64,000 nucleotides of DNA from Ruminococcus sp. (GTDB lineage: Bacteria; Bacillota; Clostridia; Oscillospirales; Ruminococcaceae), in assembly GCF_016287535.1 (NCBI RefSeq), contig NZ_JAEFAJ010000012.1, positions 1 through 64,000 on the forward strand, written 5' to 3'. Position 1 is the stretch's first letter. Each line of letters begins with the position of its first letter. The position numbers and the translations under genes are program-made. Shown in pieces: positions 17,219-26,049 of the stretch. The notes below the pieces were generated by a model, which saw only the letters and a list, made by a program, of their open reading frames with translations, ran no database searches and was not told the origin of the DNA.

Positions 17219-17917
17219 ATGGTTCTTTTCTTTCTTTCCCATGCAGGCGGCTCCGCAAAGAGCTACGCCTCATTCAAACGCTTCCTGCCGAAAGAACTGA
17301 CTGTAGTCCCTATGGAGCTCTCAGGACGCTTTACACGTATGTCAGAGCCTCTCCTCAACACAATACCCGACTGCGTTGCTGACCTCACAGAGAAGCATTC
17401 AGAGCTTCTCAGAGGCGAGTATGCGCTCTTCGGTCACAGCATGGGTACTGTACTTGCTACAGAGCTTGTAAAGCAGGCAAAGGAAAAGGGACTTGCGATG
17501 CCTTGTCATGTATTCCTTTCAGGAAAGAATCCTCCCGACGAGGATGTGCACTGCTTTGAACATATCGAGGACGCATCAGACGATGAGATAATATCGTTCT
17601 TCACGGATAATTCCCTTTCGTCAGCTGCTCCTGTCCCCGATCAGGCTCTCGTGAAGATGCTCAACCGCATACTCTGCACTGATGTCCGCATGGCGGAGCG
17701 CTACAGAGCCACACCTGAGGACGTAAAGTTTCCCTGCGATATCACAGTGCTTTACGGTACAGAGGATCCGCTTATGCAGAGGGTTGATATGCACAGCTGG
17801 AACAGGTTCACAGACGGGAAATGCAGCGTATACCCGTTTAGCGGGGATCATTTCTACTATCAGCAGCACAAGGAGGAAGTCTGCTCTGTTATAAAGGAAA
17901 AATTGGGCATAGACTAA
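17219..17917 (+). CDS. Type II thioesterase
   Basis: 232 residues from ATG 17219, one base after the stop of carrier 2 and behind GAGGAG. It is an alpha/beta hydrolase with N-terminal SHAGGSA, nucleophile elbow FGHSMGT (Ser74), acid in GTEDP and His in GDHFYY. This is the classical editing thioesterase of polyketide and non-ribosomal peptide clusters, removing wrong or stalled acyl groups from carrier proteins. Its presence is one of the stronger arguments that this operon makes a secondary metabolite rather than membrane lipid. Confidence 0.88.
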   Translation: MVLFFLSHAGGSAKSYASFKRFLPKELTVVPMELSGRFTRMSEPLLNTIPDCVADLTEKHSELLRGEYALFGHSMGTVLATELVKQAKEKGLAMPCHVFLSGKNPPDEDVHCFEHIEDASDDEIISFFTDNSLSSAAPVPDQALVKMLNRILCTDVRMAERYRATPEDVKFPCDITVLYGTEDPLMQRVDMHSWNRFTDGKCSVYPFSGDHFYYQQHKEEVCSVIKEKLGID

Positions 17918-17924
17918 ACAGTCA

Positions 17925-17949
17925 AGGGCGCACATCTGTGCGCCCTTTT
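17925..17949 (+). terminator. Terminator of the biosynthetic operon
   Basis: AGGGCGCACA-TC-TGTGCGCCCT followed by TTT, between convergent operons. Confidence 0.9.
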
Positions 17950-17973
17950 GATATATCAGATCAACGATATCAT

Positions 17974-19158
17974 TTACTGACTTACAGCTTTTTTTACATT
18001 GGTGCCTATAGACGCGCTGTTGTATTTTACTCTGCGCACAAGGAGCGTGAGCAGTACAACAGCTGCGGCAAAAGCAAGCTGTATCAGATAGCACTGTACT
18101 ATCTTACCGAAGCTGTACGGTGTTACATCAGCTATCATTTCATTTGCGCTTACATACCAGTAAGCAGGAAGGAACCTTGCAACGGATAGAACGCCGCTGC
18201 TGAGCACCTCCCTTGGTATGAACACACCGCAGAAGAAGCTCATGCCAAGTCCGAGGATCTGGGTCAGCAGGCTCACGATATTGTCTTTGGGTTCAAAGCT
18301 TGAAATAAATACCGCTATCGCAGTTATTACAACAGAGAATATGAAGCTGTTGAGCACAGCAAGCCATGCTCTGCCGGTATATATCTCCTCGTTGAGCACA
18401 GCGCCGACTATCATAAGTATAATCCATATCGCAAAGACGAATACAAAGCTTCCTGCGAATATCTGCAGCGTATAAGAGGAATTTTTTATGCTGGAGCAAT
18501 TCGTGCGGTAGCGTATATCCTTCTTGTTCATAGTCACAAGTACAGACGTTATAACGCTTATTATAACGGATATGAGTATATAAGGCATATACTGAAAGTA
18601 TCCGGCAAAATCAACGCTGAAATGCGAAGCTCCGCCCTTGTCTGTCCTGAGCATATCCACATCGGTCTGCTGTGAGAGCAGCTCCTCCGTGCGGGATATT
18701 GCCTCAGTCATGTCCCTGCCAATAGCAAGGTACAGCTTTACAGAACTTGTGTACTCGTCAAGGTACTGTCCCATATACACCGTGGAAAAACGGTCTCCTA
18801 TGCAATAGGTGTCGAACAGTCCGGCTGTTTCCCCTGCCGTCAGCTTTTCCGCGTAGCCCTTGTTTATATTGAGCACATAATCAGCGCGTTTATAGTACAA
18901 AGAGTCGATGATAACGTCCCTGTCGTTCTCTATATCAACTATATCATTGCTTTTTCCTATGAACTCCGCAAGAGCGCGGCTGGCGTAGCTTTCGTCCTCA
19001 TCGAATATACATATTTTCAGTCTGCTCGCCTCGAATCTGTTGTCCTTTGTCGAAGCCTTTGTGACCATTACCGAGACAGCAACAAACACAATTATGTATA
19101 CCATCGCTGAGGGCAGCCTTTTTATAATGACCTTCATCATTGCCTTAAATACTTGCAT
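17974..19158 (-). CDS. ABC-2 type transporter permease (second)
   Basis: 394 residues from ATG 19158, which has GAGGAGG upstream, rather than an earlier in-frame ATG inside the preceding gene. One N-terminal helix (IYIIVFVAVSVMV), a large extracytoplasmic domain and five or six C-terminal helices give the YhgE/DrrB-like ABC-2 layout. The start lies 14 bp inside the preceding permease gene. It is the last gene of the three-gene exporter operon and converges on the biosynthetic operon. Confidence 0.85.
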   Translation of the reverse strand: MQVFKAMMKVIIKRLPSAMVYIIVFVAVSVMVTKASTKDNRFEASRLKICIFDEDESYASRALAEFIGKSNDIVDIENDRDVIIDSLYYKRADYVLNINKGYAEKLTAGETAGLFDTYCIGDRFSTVYMGQYLDEYTSSVKLYLAIGRDMTEAISRTEELLSQQTDVDMLRTDKGGASHFSVDFAGYFQYMPYILISVIISVITSVLVTMNKKDIRYRTNCSSIKNSSYTLQIFAGSFVFVFAIWIILMIVGAVLNEEIYTGRAWLAVLNSFIFSVVITAIAVFISSFEPKDNIVSLLTQILGLGMSFFCGVFIPREVLSSGVLSVARFLPAYWYVSANEMIADVTPYSFGKIVQCYLIQLAFAAAVVLLTLLVRRVKYNSASIGTNVKKAVSQ

Positions 19159-20284
19159 ATTTCTTCCTCCTCGAAAAAACGAAACCAAGAAATACGAATA
19201 TAAATGTTGTCACTGCCATAGTTATCAGCTTTGTTACAAAGCGGTCGTAATCCTCATAGATATTCAGGCAGTAGAAGCAGTCGGAGATAACTGCCGCAGG
19301 GTTGATATTATTGAACCACGGCATCTTTTCAACTATAACAGCCTTCATGTCCCCCATCATGAGACCGCTGCAGAAGCAAAGCAGCAACGCAAAGGCAGTG
19401 AGTATTGCTGTCTTTGTCTTTTCTCCCACACGGGCTATGGAGCCTACGAAGAAACCGAAGGAAACACCGAGTATTCCGCCCATTATTGCGGCAGGATATA
19501 CTAAGTACAGCCTGTCTCCAAAGTCCACCTTCAGTACAAAAGCAAGGAATGAGACGCAGAGTATCATACAGAAGGTCTGCATTATGCAGCTGCCTGTGAA
19601 ACAGGCAAGTATGCTTACTGATTTTCTGGCGGGAGAGCAGTTGTTCCTTGCGCCCAGCGCCGAAAGATCAGCCTGATTCTGTATAGTGATGTGCATTCCG
19701 ATATTGCAGCCGAAAAGCGCTACCATTGCGATAAGGTTATAGAAATACTGGATATACATATCGGGATTTCCCTGTGTGAGAGGTATCTCCCTGCAAGACG
19801 AAACAGTCTCTCCCGTAAGAGCTTCTATGACCTCCTGTGCCTTTTCCGGAGCTGTATTTATCGCGTCCATAGCTATTTTTTCGCGGACCGTATACTGCTC
19901 CAGAAATGACTTGAGCATAGTCTCGCGGAGGCCCTTTTCCTTTACCGTAAGGCTCAGCTTACCGTCCGAGACTATTATGCCCTCGACGTCGCCGTTATCC
20001 AGCATTTTCTCGGCGCCGTCCATATCCGTGAAGCTGACCTTCAGGAACGGTTCGTCTGACTTTCCGATATTCTCCATTACCTGTCTGAATGCGGTATTAT
20101 CCGTGTTCTCCACCACTGCAACGGGTATCGCGCTGAACTTTTCCGTTTTCTCATATATACTTCCGAAAGCTATCTTGAAACAGATACCGAGGGCTATCGG
20201 GAAGATTATGAGCCAGACGGTTATTTCCTTTACACGAAGGCTGTTTTTCAGCTCATATTTCAGTATATGAAAGAACATAGTCAA
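19145..20284 (-). CDS. ABC-2 type transporter permease (first)
   Basis: 379 residues with the same layout as the next permease: N-terminal helix near 20-37, long outer domain, then helices from about 190 onward. The two permeases probably form a heterodimer with the ATPase. It starts four bases before the ATPase gene ends (ATGA overlap). Confidence 0.85.
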   Translation of the reverse strand: MTMFFHILKYELKNSLRVKEITVWLIIFPIALGICFKIAFGSIYEKTEKFSAIPVAVVENTDNTAFRQVMENIGKSDEPFLKVSFTDMDGAEKMLDNGDVEGIIVSDGKLSLTVKEKGLRETMLKSFLEQYTVREKIAMDAINTAPEKAQEVIEALTGETVSSCREIPLTQGNPDMYIQYFYNLIAMVALFGCNIGMHITIQNQADLSALGARNNCSPARKSVSILACFTGSCIMQTFCMILCVSFLAFVLKVDFGDRLYLVYPAAIMGGILGVSFGFFVGSIARVGEKTKTAILTAFALLLCFCSGLMMGDMKAVIVEKMPWFNNINPAAVISDCFYCLNIYEDYDRFVTKLITMAVTTFIFVFLGFVFSRRKKYASI

Positions 20285-21231
20285 TCCTCCTTGTCCCTGA
20301 GTGCGGTACCTGTAATTTCAAGGAATACGTCGTTCAGTGTAGGCAGCTCTGTGTATACTCTTCCGAAGCCGAGCTCGTTCTTCTGCAGCACGTCCAGCAC
20401 TCTTATCAGATTATGCTTTCCTCCCGAACAGCAGACAATGAGCTTTTCGTCCTCACGCTTTGTATCGTATACATGAGGCAGTCCTGATATCTCCTTCAGC
20501 ACACTGTCCGGAAGCTCCAGTATATCTATTGTAATTGTCTCGGTATTCTTTATCATGCGTTTAAGTTCATCCTTTGTGCCCTCAGCTACCTTTCTTCCCT
20601 TGTCCATGATAGCTATGCGGGTGCATATATGCTCCACCTCTTCCATGTAGTGAGAGGTATATATAACTGTAGCGCCGTTTTTATTGAGGTCAAGTATACC
20701 TTCGAGGATACGGTTCCTGCTCTGCGGGTCTACAGCCACTGTAGGCTCGTCAAGGATGATCAGCTTAGGCTTGTGAGCGATACCGCAGGCAATGTTCAGT
20801 CTGCGGAGAAGTCCGCCAGAGAGCTTTCTGGGATAAAATCTGCGGAAATCCTCAAGTCCCACGAACTTTATCGCTTCCTCAACGTACTCCCTGCGCTTTT
20901 CCTTGTCTTTTATATAAAGACCGCAGAAATAGTCAATGTTCTCATAGACGGTAAGCTCTTCAAATACCGCCACATTCTGCATTATAACTCCTATCTCCTT
21001 TTTGATGTCATAGCTTACAGGTGTCATCTTTTTTCCGAACAGCTCGATATCGCCCTTGTCAAAAGCAAGCAGCGAAAGCAGACAGTTTATAGTCGTAGTC
21101 TTTCCCGAACCGTTAGGACCGAGAAGTCCGAATACCTCTCCCTCCTTTATTTCAAGGCTGAAGTGATCCAGTGCGATGAGGTCGCCGTAGCGTTTAACGA
21201 GGTCCTTTATCTTAACAACTGTATTTTCCAT
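20281..21231 (-). CDS. ABC exporter ATP-binding protein (DrrA type)
   Basis: 316 residues from ATG 21231 with GGGAGG upstream. Walker A is GPNGSGKTT, the signature is LSGGLLRRL and Walker B is LIILDEP. The C-terminal extension of about 80 residues is typical of DrrA-like exporters of drugs, lipids or antibiotics. Its promoter has a good -10 (21265-21270) but a poor -35, and a palindrome lies further upstream, which suggests activation by a regulator. It is the plausible export route for the product of 7990-17917, based on position only. Confidence 0.9.
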   Translation of the reverse strand: MENTVVKIKDLVKRYGDLIALDHFSLEIKEGEVFGLLGPNGSGKTTTINCLLSLLAFDKGDIELFGKKMTPVSYDIKKEIGVIMQNVAVFEELTVYENIDYFCGLYIKDKEKRREYVEEAIKFVGLEDFRRFYPRKLSGGLLRRLNIACGIAHKPKLIILDEPTVAVDPQSRNRILEGILDLNKNGATVIYTSHYMEEVEHICTRIAIMDKGRKVAEGTKDELKRMIKNTETITIDILELPDSVLKEISGLPHVYDTKREDEKLIVCCSGGKHNLIRVLDVLQKNELGFGRVYTELPTLNDVFLEITGTALRDKED

Positions 21232-21313
21232 AGTATTTCCTCCCTTATGATTTTCACTGTCATTATTATACCTCACCTGAAAGCATTTTTGTAGTGTCCC
21301 CAGTCAGTTTCTG

Positions 21314-21352
21314 ATATGACAAATGTCATATTCCATACCTGCAAATGTCATA
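21314..21352. promoter_or_regulatory. Palindromic operator upstream of the ABC exporter
   Basis: ATATGACA-AA-TGTCATAT (21314-21331) is a perfect 8-bp inverted repeat. The element CAAATGTCATA recurs exactly 22 bp away (21320-21330 and 21342-21352), so both lie on the same DNA face. The exporter -10 is at 21265-21270, placing the site upstream of -35, as for an activator. Confidence 0.6.
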
Positions 21353-21385
21353 AAAGAGCCCGGAAGCGTTTTGCGCCTCCGGGCT
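21351..21385 (-). terminator. Terminator of the lipoprotein gene
   Basis: On the minus strand AGCCCGGAGGCGC / GCTTCCGGGCT is followed by CTTTTAT. It sits directly behind the operator of the exporter. Confidence 0.8.
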
Positions 21386-21389
21386 GCGG

Positions 21390-22565
21390 TCATTCTTCAT
21401 TATTTATATCAGTCTCGCAGACGCTGTTTTCAAAGCAGTCCGAAAGAGCTTCTTCAAGCTCTCCGAGGGTCCTGTATCCCTCAAACACTGTATCTCCCAC
21501 CTTGAAGGCATCGCCGTATATTGAGGTGTAAAACTCCGAATAGCTTGGAAATACAGCACATTCCGCCGGAAACGGAGTGCTTTTGTCATTATCCGGCGAC
21601 ACGGTGTTCATAAAGTACGTAAAATAATAGTACCTGATACTCTCATTTTTCTCCTGCTTTTTATCGTTTTTTCTGCCGCTGTCAGCTTTTTCCGCAGTTA
21701 CCTCATAGATAAGGCAGAAAGCGTTCCTGCCCCACTTTGCTTCTCCCTCCGCAGGCGTGTAGAGATCCGCTCCGAGAAGCTGTATATCAGTACATTTCCA
21801 GTCATCGCGTTTATCCGCGAGCTTTCCGAACTCCTCCTGCGCATAGCTGTCCATTCTTTTATAGGAATCGCTGCCTATGTCGCTCAGTCTGGTGACATAA
21901 TGCTGCAGTCCGCTTACGGTATACTCCTTTTCAAAGCACACAGGGATATACGCCTGATTGAAGCATTTATCCCTTATCTCTTCCTCGCTGCCGCTGCCGA
22001 AGCTGACCCTGACTTTGTCGCCGTTCCTTAGTCCGCTGCATCGCTCTGCGCTAAACGGAACGTCCCTTACAGGCAGTCCTTCATAGTCAAGCTCGATCAC
22101 GCCTTCAGGCTCTGTGCCGCGGAATCCGACGGAAAGATATTCAAACGGGTCGAAGGGCTTTGCCACCTCAAGACCACTGACGGTTATATCCTTATCGCTG
22201 ACACTGAGTCTTATTTTATACTTTTCCTCCAGCTGCCGAACTCCGTCCCTGCTCCATTCAAAGGTTATGACATCACCGTTGGAGAGCATGGAATCCCTGT
22301 CAGGAGCACCGTTCAGGTACTTCCCTAAGTCGTCGGCTGCACGTTCCGCAGCTTCCGCGCTGTTCTTTTCCGTTACGCCGAAATATTCAGAATTATCAGC
22401 CACCATCTTCGCGTAATCTATGTCACAGTCCGCTGAAGCGGCTGTATCCAGTCCGCTGAAGCGCACTTCAAGATAATCGTTCGGGTCTATGTCAGCTCTT
22501 CCGCAGCTGACAAGCAAAGCCGCCGCAGACAGGAGTGCCGGTAGTTTTATGAAAATCCCTTTCAA
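21390..22565 (-). CDS. Predicted lipoprotein with duplicated small beta-domain
   Basis: 391 residues if it starts at TTG 22565, eight bases after GGAGG. That start gives a compact signal peptide with lipobox LVSC (Cys21). Longer in-frame starts would bury the signal. Two related segments follow (around DPNDYLEVRFSGL and DPFEYLSVGFRG), each with a conserved NGD turn, a domain type seen in many uncharacterised Firmicutes lipoproteins. The rest is unrecognised. It is likely anchored outside the membrane. It is divergent from the esterase, and no operon partner is seen. Confidence 0.7.
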   Translation of the reverse strand: MKGIFIKLPALLSAAALLVSCGRADIDPNDYLEVRFSGLDTAASADCDIDYAKMVADNSEYFGVTEKNSAEAAERAADDLGKYLNGAPDRDSMLSNGDVITFEWSRDGVRQLEEKYKIRLSVSDKDITVSGLEVAKPFDPFEYLSVGFRGTEPEGVIELDYEGLPVRDVPFSAERCSGLRNGDKVRVSFGSGSEEEIRDKCFNQAYIPVCFEKEYTVSGLQHYVTRLSDIGSDSYKRMDSYAQEEFGKLADKRDDWKCTDIQLLGADLYTPAEGEAKWGRNAFCLIYEVTAEKADSGRKNDKKQEKNESIRYYYFTYFMNTVSPDNDKSTPFPAECAVFPSYSEFYTSIYGDAFKVGDTVFEGYRTLGELEEALSDCFENSVCETDINNEE

Positions 22566-22626
22566 AACAGATTCCTCCGTAAAAGTACGAAATGACCGCA
22601 GCACCATGCCTGCGGTCCGGAATATT

Positions 22627-22655
22627 ATTATACCACAAGCCGCGGAGTACGTCAA
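22627..22655 (-). promoter_or_regulatory. Promoter of the lipoprotein gene
   Basis: TTGACG (22650-22655), 17 bp, TATAAT (22627-22632). Its -35 lies only nine bases from that of the divergent esterase promoter. Confidence 0.75.
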
Positions 22656-22664
22656 CACGTCTTC

Positions 22665-22693
22665 TTGACACAGAAAAAAAAGCCTGATATAAT
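22665..22693 (+). promoter_or_regulatory. Promoter of the esterase gene
   Basis: Perfect consensus: TTGACA (22665-22670), 17 bp, TATAAT (22688-22693). Confidence 0.85.
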
Positions 22694-22759
22694 AAGCGTA
22701 TATCCGATAACCTCAGTCAGACGGCTGTTCCCAAGTTCGTGCAGGAAAGAAGTGATATC

Positions 22760-23635
22760 ATGTCTCTTAACAGTTTTATTTTCAGAAAAATGTGTACCAA
22801 AAGCGATACTGCCCGTGACAGCGGACTCACCACTCCGCCGGAGATACAGCGCTTTGACAATATCAGTTACGGCAGCGACCCGAAATGGAATATCCTTGAC
22901 GTTTACCGCCCAAAAGCGGCGGCTGCCAGCAAGCTCCCGGTAATAGTAAGCTTTCACGGCGGCGGCTGGGTCTACGGCGACAAGGAGGTATACCAGTTCT
23001 ACTGCATGGAGCTTGCAAGGCACGGCTTCGCCGTTGTGAACTACACCTACCGGCTCGCTCCCAAGTACCGCTATCCCGCACCGTTCGAGGACACAAACGA
23101 TGTCTTTTGCTGGTTAATGGACAACGCGGAAAAATACGGCTTTGACACTGAAAATATATTTGCCGTGGGAGACTCCGCAGGCGCTACCGGGATAGCCCTT
23201 TATGCCTGCATACTCACCTCTGCGGACTACGCCGCAAAGTTCAGCTTCACCCCGCCGGCTGGCCTTGAAATAAAGGGACTTGCCCTGAACTGCGGTATAT
23301 ATGACACCGAGCATTTCTGCACCGTAAAAACTCTCAGGGACTATCTGCCAAAACACAGCGCCGCGGAAGTCCTCTCCGACCTCACTGTAATAAAGCACGT
23401 AACGAAGGACTTCCCACCGAGCTATATAATGACGGCGAACTGCGACGATCTCCGCAGCGAATCTCCGCTGCTGAAAAAGGCGCTCGATGAAAAGGGCGTA
23501 CACTGTGTATACAAGGAGTACGGTAACGAGAGCTGCAAGCTGTATCACGTGTTCCACTGCAACATAAAGACAGCCGAAGCCGCACAGGCAAACAAGAACG
23601 AGTGCGATTTCTTCAGAGGGCTGATGAATAAATAA
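22760..23635 (+). CDS. Alpha/beta hydrolase, hormone-sensitive-lipase-type esterase
   Basis: 291 residues. The oxyanion motif HGGGW and nucleophile elbow GDSAGA are both present. Asp lies in CDDLRSE and a C-terminal His in HVFHC. No signal peptide is seen, so the enzyme is cytosolic and probably removes acetyl or short acyl groups from imported sugars or other small esters. I chose ATG 22760 because AGGAAAG lies upstream; an earlier ATG has no ribosome site. It stands alone with its own promoter and terminator. Confidence 0.85.
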   Translation: MSLNSFIFRKMCTKSDTARDSGLTTPPEIQRFDNISYGSDPKWNILDVYRPKAAAASKLPVIVSFHGGGWVYGDKEVYQFYCMELARHGFAVVNYTYRLAPKYRYPAPFEDTNDVFCWLMDNAEKYGFDTENIFAVGDSAGATGIALYACILTSADYAAKFSFTPPAGLEIKGLALNCGIYDTEHFCTVKTLRDYLPKHSAAEVLSDLTVIKHVTKDFPPSYIMTANCDDLRSESPLLKKALDEKGVHCVYKEYGNESCKLYHVFHCNIKTAEAAQANKNECDFFRGLMNK

Positions 23636-23650
23636 CGGATAAATGCGAAA

Positions 23651-23680
23651 AACGGGGGCGATGTAAACATCGCCCCCGTT
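23651..23680 (-). terminator. Terminator between convergent esterase and response regulator
   Basis: AACGGGGGCGATG / CATCGCCCCCGTT with TTTTT following on the minus strand. It probably serves both genes. Confidence 0.85.
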
Positions 23681-23701
23681 CTGATATGCTTTAAAAATGT
23701 C

Positions 23702-24517
23702 TCAGAACTTATATCCGAGAGACTTTATCCTTTCAGCTGAGTCGCTTATCTCAGCCCATGAATAGTCTATCATGTACTCGCCGTGATACGAGCTGAAAGC
23801 GGCTGTATCTCCTGCGAAGAGATCGTACAGATCACAGTCCACAGCCTCCTTGTTAACAAGTATCTGACGGTTCTGCTTGATTATCACATTGTGGAAGCCG
23901 GCATTCTCTATATCCTTGATAAGATCTGAAACGTACTGCGATACCTTCTTCGATGTAGGTCTGTCGAAGTCCTCCACCTCAAGGACATCTGCCGCTATCT
24001 CCTTGCTTGTGACCGGATAGCCGCACTGGTCTATAAGGTACGCGAATATTTCCTTGGAAATAGTTCTTGAAAATTTTAGCGGGACATCGTCCTTCCCGAA
24101 GACGCGGAAGTTTCCGAAGGTACGTATCTTCAGCTTGTCGCTGCTCTTGTCCTCTGGCTGCGGGGAATATCTGAAGTTGTTGAACTCGTTGCGGATATCC
24201 TCCTCTGTGTAGGGCTTCATGATATAGCCGCTTGGGCGCATCTGTATAGCCGCAAAGGCGTATTCCGAATAGCTGGTCACAAAAACTATATTGCACATTG
24301 GCGAATGCTTTTTCAGTTCGATAGCGACCTGTATGCCCGACATCTGACCGATGCGTATATCGAGGAAAGCTGCGTCGAAGGGCTCCTTATCCTCATACTC
24401 CATGAACTGTGAGGGTCTGCGGAAGGAAACTATCTCTGCCTCCGGGCAGACCTTGTGCAGTGTATCTACAAGAAGCTGTAATGCAAATCTTTCGTCGTCA
24501 ATTGCCAGAATTTTCAT
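23702..24517 (-). CDS. Response regulator with SARP-type DNA-binding domain
   Basis: 271 residues from ATG 24517 behind GGAG. Residues 1-120 form a receiver domain (DDE at the start, phospho-acceptor Asp in AFLDIR, conserved Thr and Lys in VTSYSE and MKPY). After a short linker an OmpR-like winged helix of the SARP kind begins (LKIRTFGNFRV), followed by a short BTAD-like tail. SARP proteins bind heptamer direct repeats spaced 11 bp near the -10 box. Exactly such repeats precede the CotH gene at 34829-34857. It is co-transcribed with the kinase upstream (20-bp overlap). Confidence 0.85.
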   Translation of the reverse strand: MKILAIDDERFALQLLVDTLHKVCPEAEIVSFRRPSQFMEYEDKEPFDAAFLDIRIGQMSGIQVAIELKKHSPMCNIVFVTSYSEYAFAAIQMRPSGYIMKPYTEEDIRNEFNNFRYSPQPEDKSSDKLKIRTFGNFRVFGKDDVPLKFSRTISKEIFAYLIDQCGYPVTSKEIAADVLEVEDFDRPTSKKVSQYVSDLIKDIENAGFHNVIIKQNRQILVNKEAVDCDLYDLFAGDTAAFSSYHGEYMIDYSWAEISDSAERIKSLGYKF

Positions 24518-25814
24518 AGTGATTCTCCTTTGGGATAAGAATAGTACACTCAGTTCCCTCATTGGGAGCGCTCTTAATTATCAGCTCGCCTCCGCACTCA
24601 TCAAACAGACGCTTGCGGACGTTTGATATACCTATATGTCCTTCATCAAGGTCATTCAGGGACTCAACTTCAAATCCGCCGCCGTCGTCCTTTATTATGA
24701 CCTTATGGCATACCTCTGTTTCCTCGGTGGATATGCACACCGTACCGCAGCCGCTTTCGGAGCGGTTTATACCGTGCTTTACAGCGTTCTCAACAAGGGG
24801 CTGCACGGAAAGTACAGGCACCATGAAATCGCTGTCCTTTACATCGAATATTATATCGAGATCGTCGCCGAACCTTATCTTTTCAAGTGAAAGATAGACC
24901 TTTGTATGTTCAAGCTCCTCCTTAATGGGAACAAGATTCTTGTTTGTCATGGCTTCAAGGTTCTTCCTGAGGAACTTTGAGAAGTCTATCAGAGCTCTTT
25001 TTGCCTGTGAAGCGTCCTTATCGCAGAGATAGGTTATGGAGGTGAGCGAATTGTACATGAAATGTGGCTGTATCTGCGAGAGCATGAGCATACGCTTGCT
25101 TCGTTCCAGCTCCAGCTCGCTTGTACGGAGCTTTATCTTCATCTCGCTCTGATATATGGCAACAAGGTAGAAGTAATAGATTATAACGTCAAGGGCGACT
25201 ATCTCGTCCATAACGTCAACTACTATGTAGGCTGCTTCAAGGTAACATTCCGCAAGAGTCAGGAAAACTATGAATATCACGGTAACGCCCTTGCTCATTT
25301 CCTTTTCTTTTATAAAGAGTATTGAATACCGCATAAGCAGCAGCAGATATATCATACCCACGAAATAGGGCAGCAGCATGAGAGGACCGTCCTCATATCC
25401 AAGATACTTGTTATAGCTGAAGATAATGCCCGGCTTTCCGAGATTTACAGACTCTGCGATCATACAGATCAGCTCAGGCAGGAAGAATACATATTTCTTT
25501 TTCAACGGCACGATGAGCAGCAGCTCTATATACGCAATAAGCGGAAAAAGCACGTGCTCCATGGCAGAACGTATATACATCAGCGTCATGGCGCCATCGC
25601 CGTTATAGTTGCGCGTATCATCGTAAAGCGTCCACCTGAAAAGGTCATCCGCCGCCTTATTCATAACGATGACTGAGAGTATCACAACGATAACGATAAT
25701 ATGATCCGTACCCTGAGGGCGTTCCTTGCGGTTCTCGACAAGCATTATTATTATTCCAAGTATAAGCGCAAATGATAAAAAGTAACTCTTGATAAGTTCT
25801 GAAACTATTTCCAC
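24498..25814 (-). CDS. LytS/YpdA-family sensor histidine kinase
   Basis: 438 residues from GTG 25814, six bases after GGAGGGG. Six or seven membrane helices fill the first 220 residues, then a short coiled coil. The His_kinase domain has the phospho-acceptor His in QPHFMYN, and the ATPase domain has N-box VENAVKHG and G-box DDGGGF. It has no extracytoplasmic ligand domain, so it probably senses within the membrane. It pairs with the SARP-type regulator directly downstream. Confidence 0.88.
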   Translation of the reverse strand: MEIVSELIKSYFLSFALILGIIIMLVENRKERPQGTDHIIVIVVILSVIVMNKAADDLFRWTLYDDTRNYNGDGAMTLMYIRSAMEHVLFPLIAYIELLLIVPLKKKYVFFLPELICMIAESVNLGKPGIIFSYNKYLGYEDGPLMLLPYFVGMIYLLLLMRYSILFIKEKEMSKGVTVIFIVFLTLAECYLEAAYIVVDVMDEIVALDVIIYYFYLVAIYQSEMKIKLRTSELELERSKRMLMLSQIQPHFMYNSLTSITYLCDKDASQAKRALIDFSKFLRKNLEAMTNKNLVPIKEELEHTKVYLSLEKIRFGDDLDIIFDVKDSDFMVPVLSVQPLVENAVKHGINRSESGCGTVCISTEETEVCHKVIIKDDGGGFEVESLNDLDEGHIGISNVRKRLFDECGGELIIKSAPNEGTECTILIPKENHYENSGN

Positions 25815-25854
25815 GGAATGCCCCTCCAAAGAAATGATCTGAATATATAAGAAC

Positions 25855-25883
25855 ATTATATCACATTCTGCACTGTTTGTAAA
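25855..25883 (-). promoter_or_regulatory. Promoter of the LytS/SARP operon
   Basis: TTTACA (25878-25883), 17 bp, TATAAT (25855-25860) with a TG extension. Confidence 0.8.
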
Positions 25884-26049
25884 GAAAAATGAGACCAATT
25901 TTTGTGTGGATTTTCAAATTTTTTTGATCCTCAAAGCTGTTCATTCTGCACAAAAGGCTTAAAATTGATGAAAATCGGTAGTTTTCGGCAGAAAAAATAT
26001 GTAAATTTTTTGTTGAACCGTGTGGAACAGTATGTGATAGAATAGTGAC

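Noticed and set aside
7990-17917. HMG-type beta-branching cassette
   Set aside because: There is no HMG synthase homologue and the ketosynthase keeps its active Cys, so the crotonases are not explained that way.
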